From Owenia fusiformis (Eukaryota; Annelida; Polychaeta; Sabellida; Oweniidae): a stretch of 64,000 nt of DNA. Shown piece after piece: positions 61,626 through 64,000 of this stretch. Within the stretch, counting starts at the first letter, position 1, and each line of letters opens with the position of its first letter. The position numbers and the translations under genes were made by a program. A model generated the notes under the pieces. It saw only the letters and a list, made by a program, of their open reading frames with translations. It ran no database searches and was not told the DNA's origin. The DNA lies in contig CAIIXF020000010.1 of assembly GCA_903813345.2 (NCBI GenBank), forward strand, positions 30,190,828-30,254,827, given 5' to 3'.

Positions 61626-64000
61626 GCTTTCAATTCTCCCAGTTCACTTCTAAAAGGACTATTCTTGGTTTAGAGAACAGTCTCCTGGGCTAATAATTTT
61701 TTTATGAAAAATATAGAATTTTTACCCAAATTAAATTATAAATATTCAAAAGAGTACATTTAAATCTACAAGATGTAAAAATATCACAATTGTCCGAAGC
61801 AGTGGTTACAAGTCTCGATTTGGAGAAAGAAGTTCATCAGTGTATTGTGCTAATAATCTTTTGATGAAAAATCTAGAAATATCACCCAAATTCAATCATG
61901 ACTATTCAAAAGAAGACATTCAAATCTATATTATGTAAAAAAAAGTCCAAAGCATTGGTAGTGCTTAACTAGAGTGATGAACTCTCCTAACCGAGAATAG
62001 TCCTTTAAAAATGTGTTATCATTAAACTAATGATTTTGTTTTTCTATGTATTTCAGAGAGGTCACTTCACTCCATCCTTCAAGATCGCTCCTTCACTGCT
62101 TTCATGCAGCTCGTGTAATGTAATGCAATGAATCACTCTTGGGTAAAAGTTGACTTCACGCTGGAGTGAACCATAAACTGAACAACACTGTTGTATCAAA
62201 CATTAATCAATTCCTCTGTAAGAATAATAGACAAGATGCGAGTAAAAATAATCTTCAAAGTGGTGTCATATTTGAAATCTACATGTAAAAGTACATCGAG
62301 AAATATGGTTTGAAAATTGTTCATCAACTTTGAAAGTTTTTTTTTAAATGTGACTTCTAGTTTAATTTTGCATAACTATTAGATATACCTATTGTTACCT
62401 ATCTTCAAATGAAACATCTTTGAGTTTTAAGTTTTAGATTTTATGGAAACTTTTGACAAGTTTGGAAAATGTTGTATTTGCAAAAGGGACATAAACTTTT
62501 GTCTTTTTGGAAGAAAGGGGAGCACTATTATTACCAAATGCAACTTTAGTAGGTCCTCATGGCCTGACCTAAATCTCTGACTTTTATTTTTGACAACAAA
62601 AAACATGATTCTTTGGTAGCCAATCAGATTTGCCGATATAAACACACCCAGGTCGAAGTAATAGAAAACATTGTGTATTTGAAAATCATGATAGCATGTT
62701 TCTTTACTACTATGCTGCAGTAACAGTGACCTGAATGTGATGTTAAATCTTTGCATCCCAGGGTTGAATGTTATTTCTGATTTTCAGGTTATTAAAATTT
62801 CTTTTTCTTGAATTCCTGAGAAAATGAGAAAAAATGGCATAACCGGGAACACCGAATGGTGATTTTATCTTTATCAGATGATTAAAGTATCTATTATACA
62901 TTTACCCCACAATTATTGAGTTATCTGTACAATAACACCCAGTGATATTTCTGATATTATGGAAATCTGTGTAATATTTTTCATAAAATCTTTTATCAGC
63001 CACACATATAGCTGCTATCATTTATCAGCCACATATCTGTATGATAAAAGAATTTGAATGTTTTGGATGTTTTTGAACTTTAGATTGTATCATAGGACAA
63101 GGCATTAACATGACAAAATGTCACCATCTATTGCTGAAAACTGGAAGATGATTTTGAAAAAAAATTGATCAATTTGAAGCAAGTTGTAAAAATACCTTTT
63201 TTGACCCTGAGAAGGTCATTGAAGGTGAAATCTCAAATCTAAAGTCAGATTTGAACTGCTGAGAACTTGTAGATGATTTTGAAATTGTTTGACCTTGAGA
63301 AGGTTATTAAAGGTAAAAAACTTTTTTGACCTTGCTAATGTCATTGAAGGTTTACTCGATAGTCTAATTTTTTAAAGTCTTTTAAGAACTTCCAGATGAT
63401 TTTGAGAAATATTGGTCAATTTAAAGCATGTTGAAAAAGACCCCCTTGCACTTTTTTGACCTTGAGAAGCCCAGTGAAGGTCAAATCTCAATTCTAAAGT
63501 CAGATTTGAACTTCTGATAACTTGTAGATAATTTTAAAAAAATGGTCAATTTGGATCATGTTGAAAAAAACGTTTTTGACCTTTTTTGACCTTGAAAAGG
63601 TCTTTGAAGTTCAAATCTTAAATATAAAGTCAGATTAGAACTTCTGAAAACTTGTAGATGATTTTGAAAAAAACTGAAGTCAGTCTTAACAGTGTTTGTT
63701 AAGTTATTGGAAGTTCTAAGAATTTGTTACAGACGCCAACGACCAACCACCAACCATCAACCACTGCTACTAAAAACCGAGACCATAACAATATGTTACT
63801 ACTTTTTGATGGTGACATAATAAACCCAACATAAGATCAATTCTAGTGATATCAATTTATTGCCTTGTAATTATCAAATATCAACACTCATTTGCTTCGA
63901 TCACTTGTGCTGATATTTAATAATAACTCATTGATAAAATTGATATTACTCAAAATGATCTGATATATGTATATATCAACATTTTGATCCATCTGAAATG
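61626..64000 (+). repeat. Fourth segmental duplication unit, cut by the window edge
   Basis: 61626-62225 matches 48349-49020, 62580-62830 matches 25800-26000 and 50640-50890, 62820-63820 matches 30515-31230 and 50890-51922 (GACCTT repeats), and 63820-64000 matches the DNA found about 1.1-1.4 kb upstream of genes 2 and 3. Confidence 0.85.

Overview
The window looks like AT-rich intergenic and accessory DNA of an animal. A bivalve mollusc or similar marine invertebrate is the best guess. The reasons are multi-exon genes with GT-AG splice sites, animal DNA transposons (ISL2EU, Crypton, hAT, mariner, Helentron-like), roughly 160-bp tandem arrays, and an amplified family of cGAS/Mab-21-like nucleotidyltransferases of the kind known to be expanded in molluscs. 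The species is an inference; no sequence search was possible.

The main genes are three long, apparently intronless, intact paralogues on the + strand (22154-24145, 32709-34511, 53640-55649; 663, 600 and 669 aa). Each carries a Gly-Ser / (E or D)-x-D / D-x-D nucleotidyltransferase core followed by a Mab-21-like helical lobe. The first and third end in an Asp/Tyr tract and two CCHC zinc knuckles. The second has a different serine/acidic N-terminus and an unrelated cysteine-rich C-terminus. Their upstream and downstream flanks are shared, so they form a tandem segmental duplication. A fourth unit starts at about 61.6 kb and runs off the right edge, which predicts another gene just outside the window. 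The simplest reading is an innate immune sensor cluster (cGAS-like receptors) diversifying by duplication, tail exchange and local hypervariability.

Almost everything else is mobile or repeated DNA. From left to right: exons of an unidentified minus-strand host gene (0.7-1.9 kb); two nested Helentron-like elements (2.9-6.7 kb); a fold-back mariner derivative hosting a hairpin-ended array element (7.0-8.7 kb); a cluster of CACGTG-centred palindromes (9.5-9.9 kb); a satellite array (11.1-11.8 kb); a three-exon Crypton-type tyrosine recombinase (12.6-14.4 kb); a LINE 3' fragment with a (GA)n tract (17.4-18.2 kb); one host-like exon (20.5 kb); sensor gene 1; a hAT MITE with 8-bp target duplication; a 4.5-kb tandem array of hairpin-ended elements (26-30.5 kb); sensor gene 2; a tandem array of 86-bp exon-like units (35.5-36.7 kb); more hairpin-ended elements; a complete 5.76-kb ISL2EU transposon (40.3-46.1 kb) with a broken THAP/DDE transposase and an apparently intact SWIM-YqaJ-PHD protein; a 1-kb perfect-type fold-back element; sensor gene 3; more 86-bp exon-like units; a 3.6-kb element with 50-bp inverted ends containing further nested inverted repeats (56.9-60.5 kb); and the fourth duplication unit.

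Because the duplicated units serve as internal empty-site controls, several insertions (hAT MITE, ISL2EU, hairpin elements, smaller MITEs) can be delimited to the base or nearly so from this window alone.
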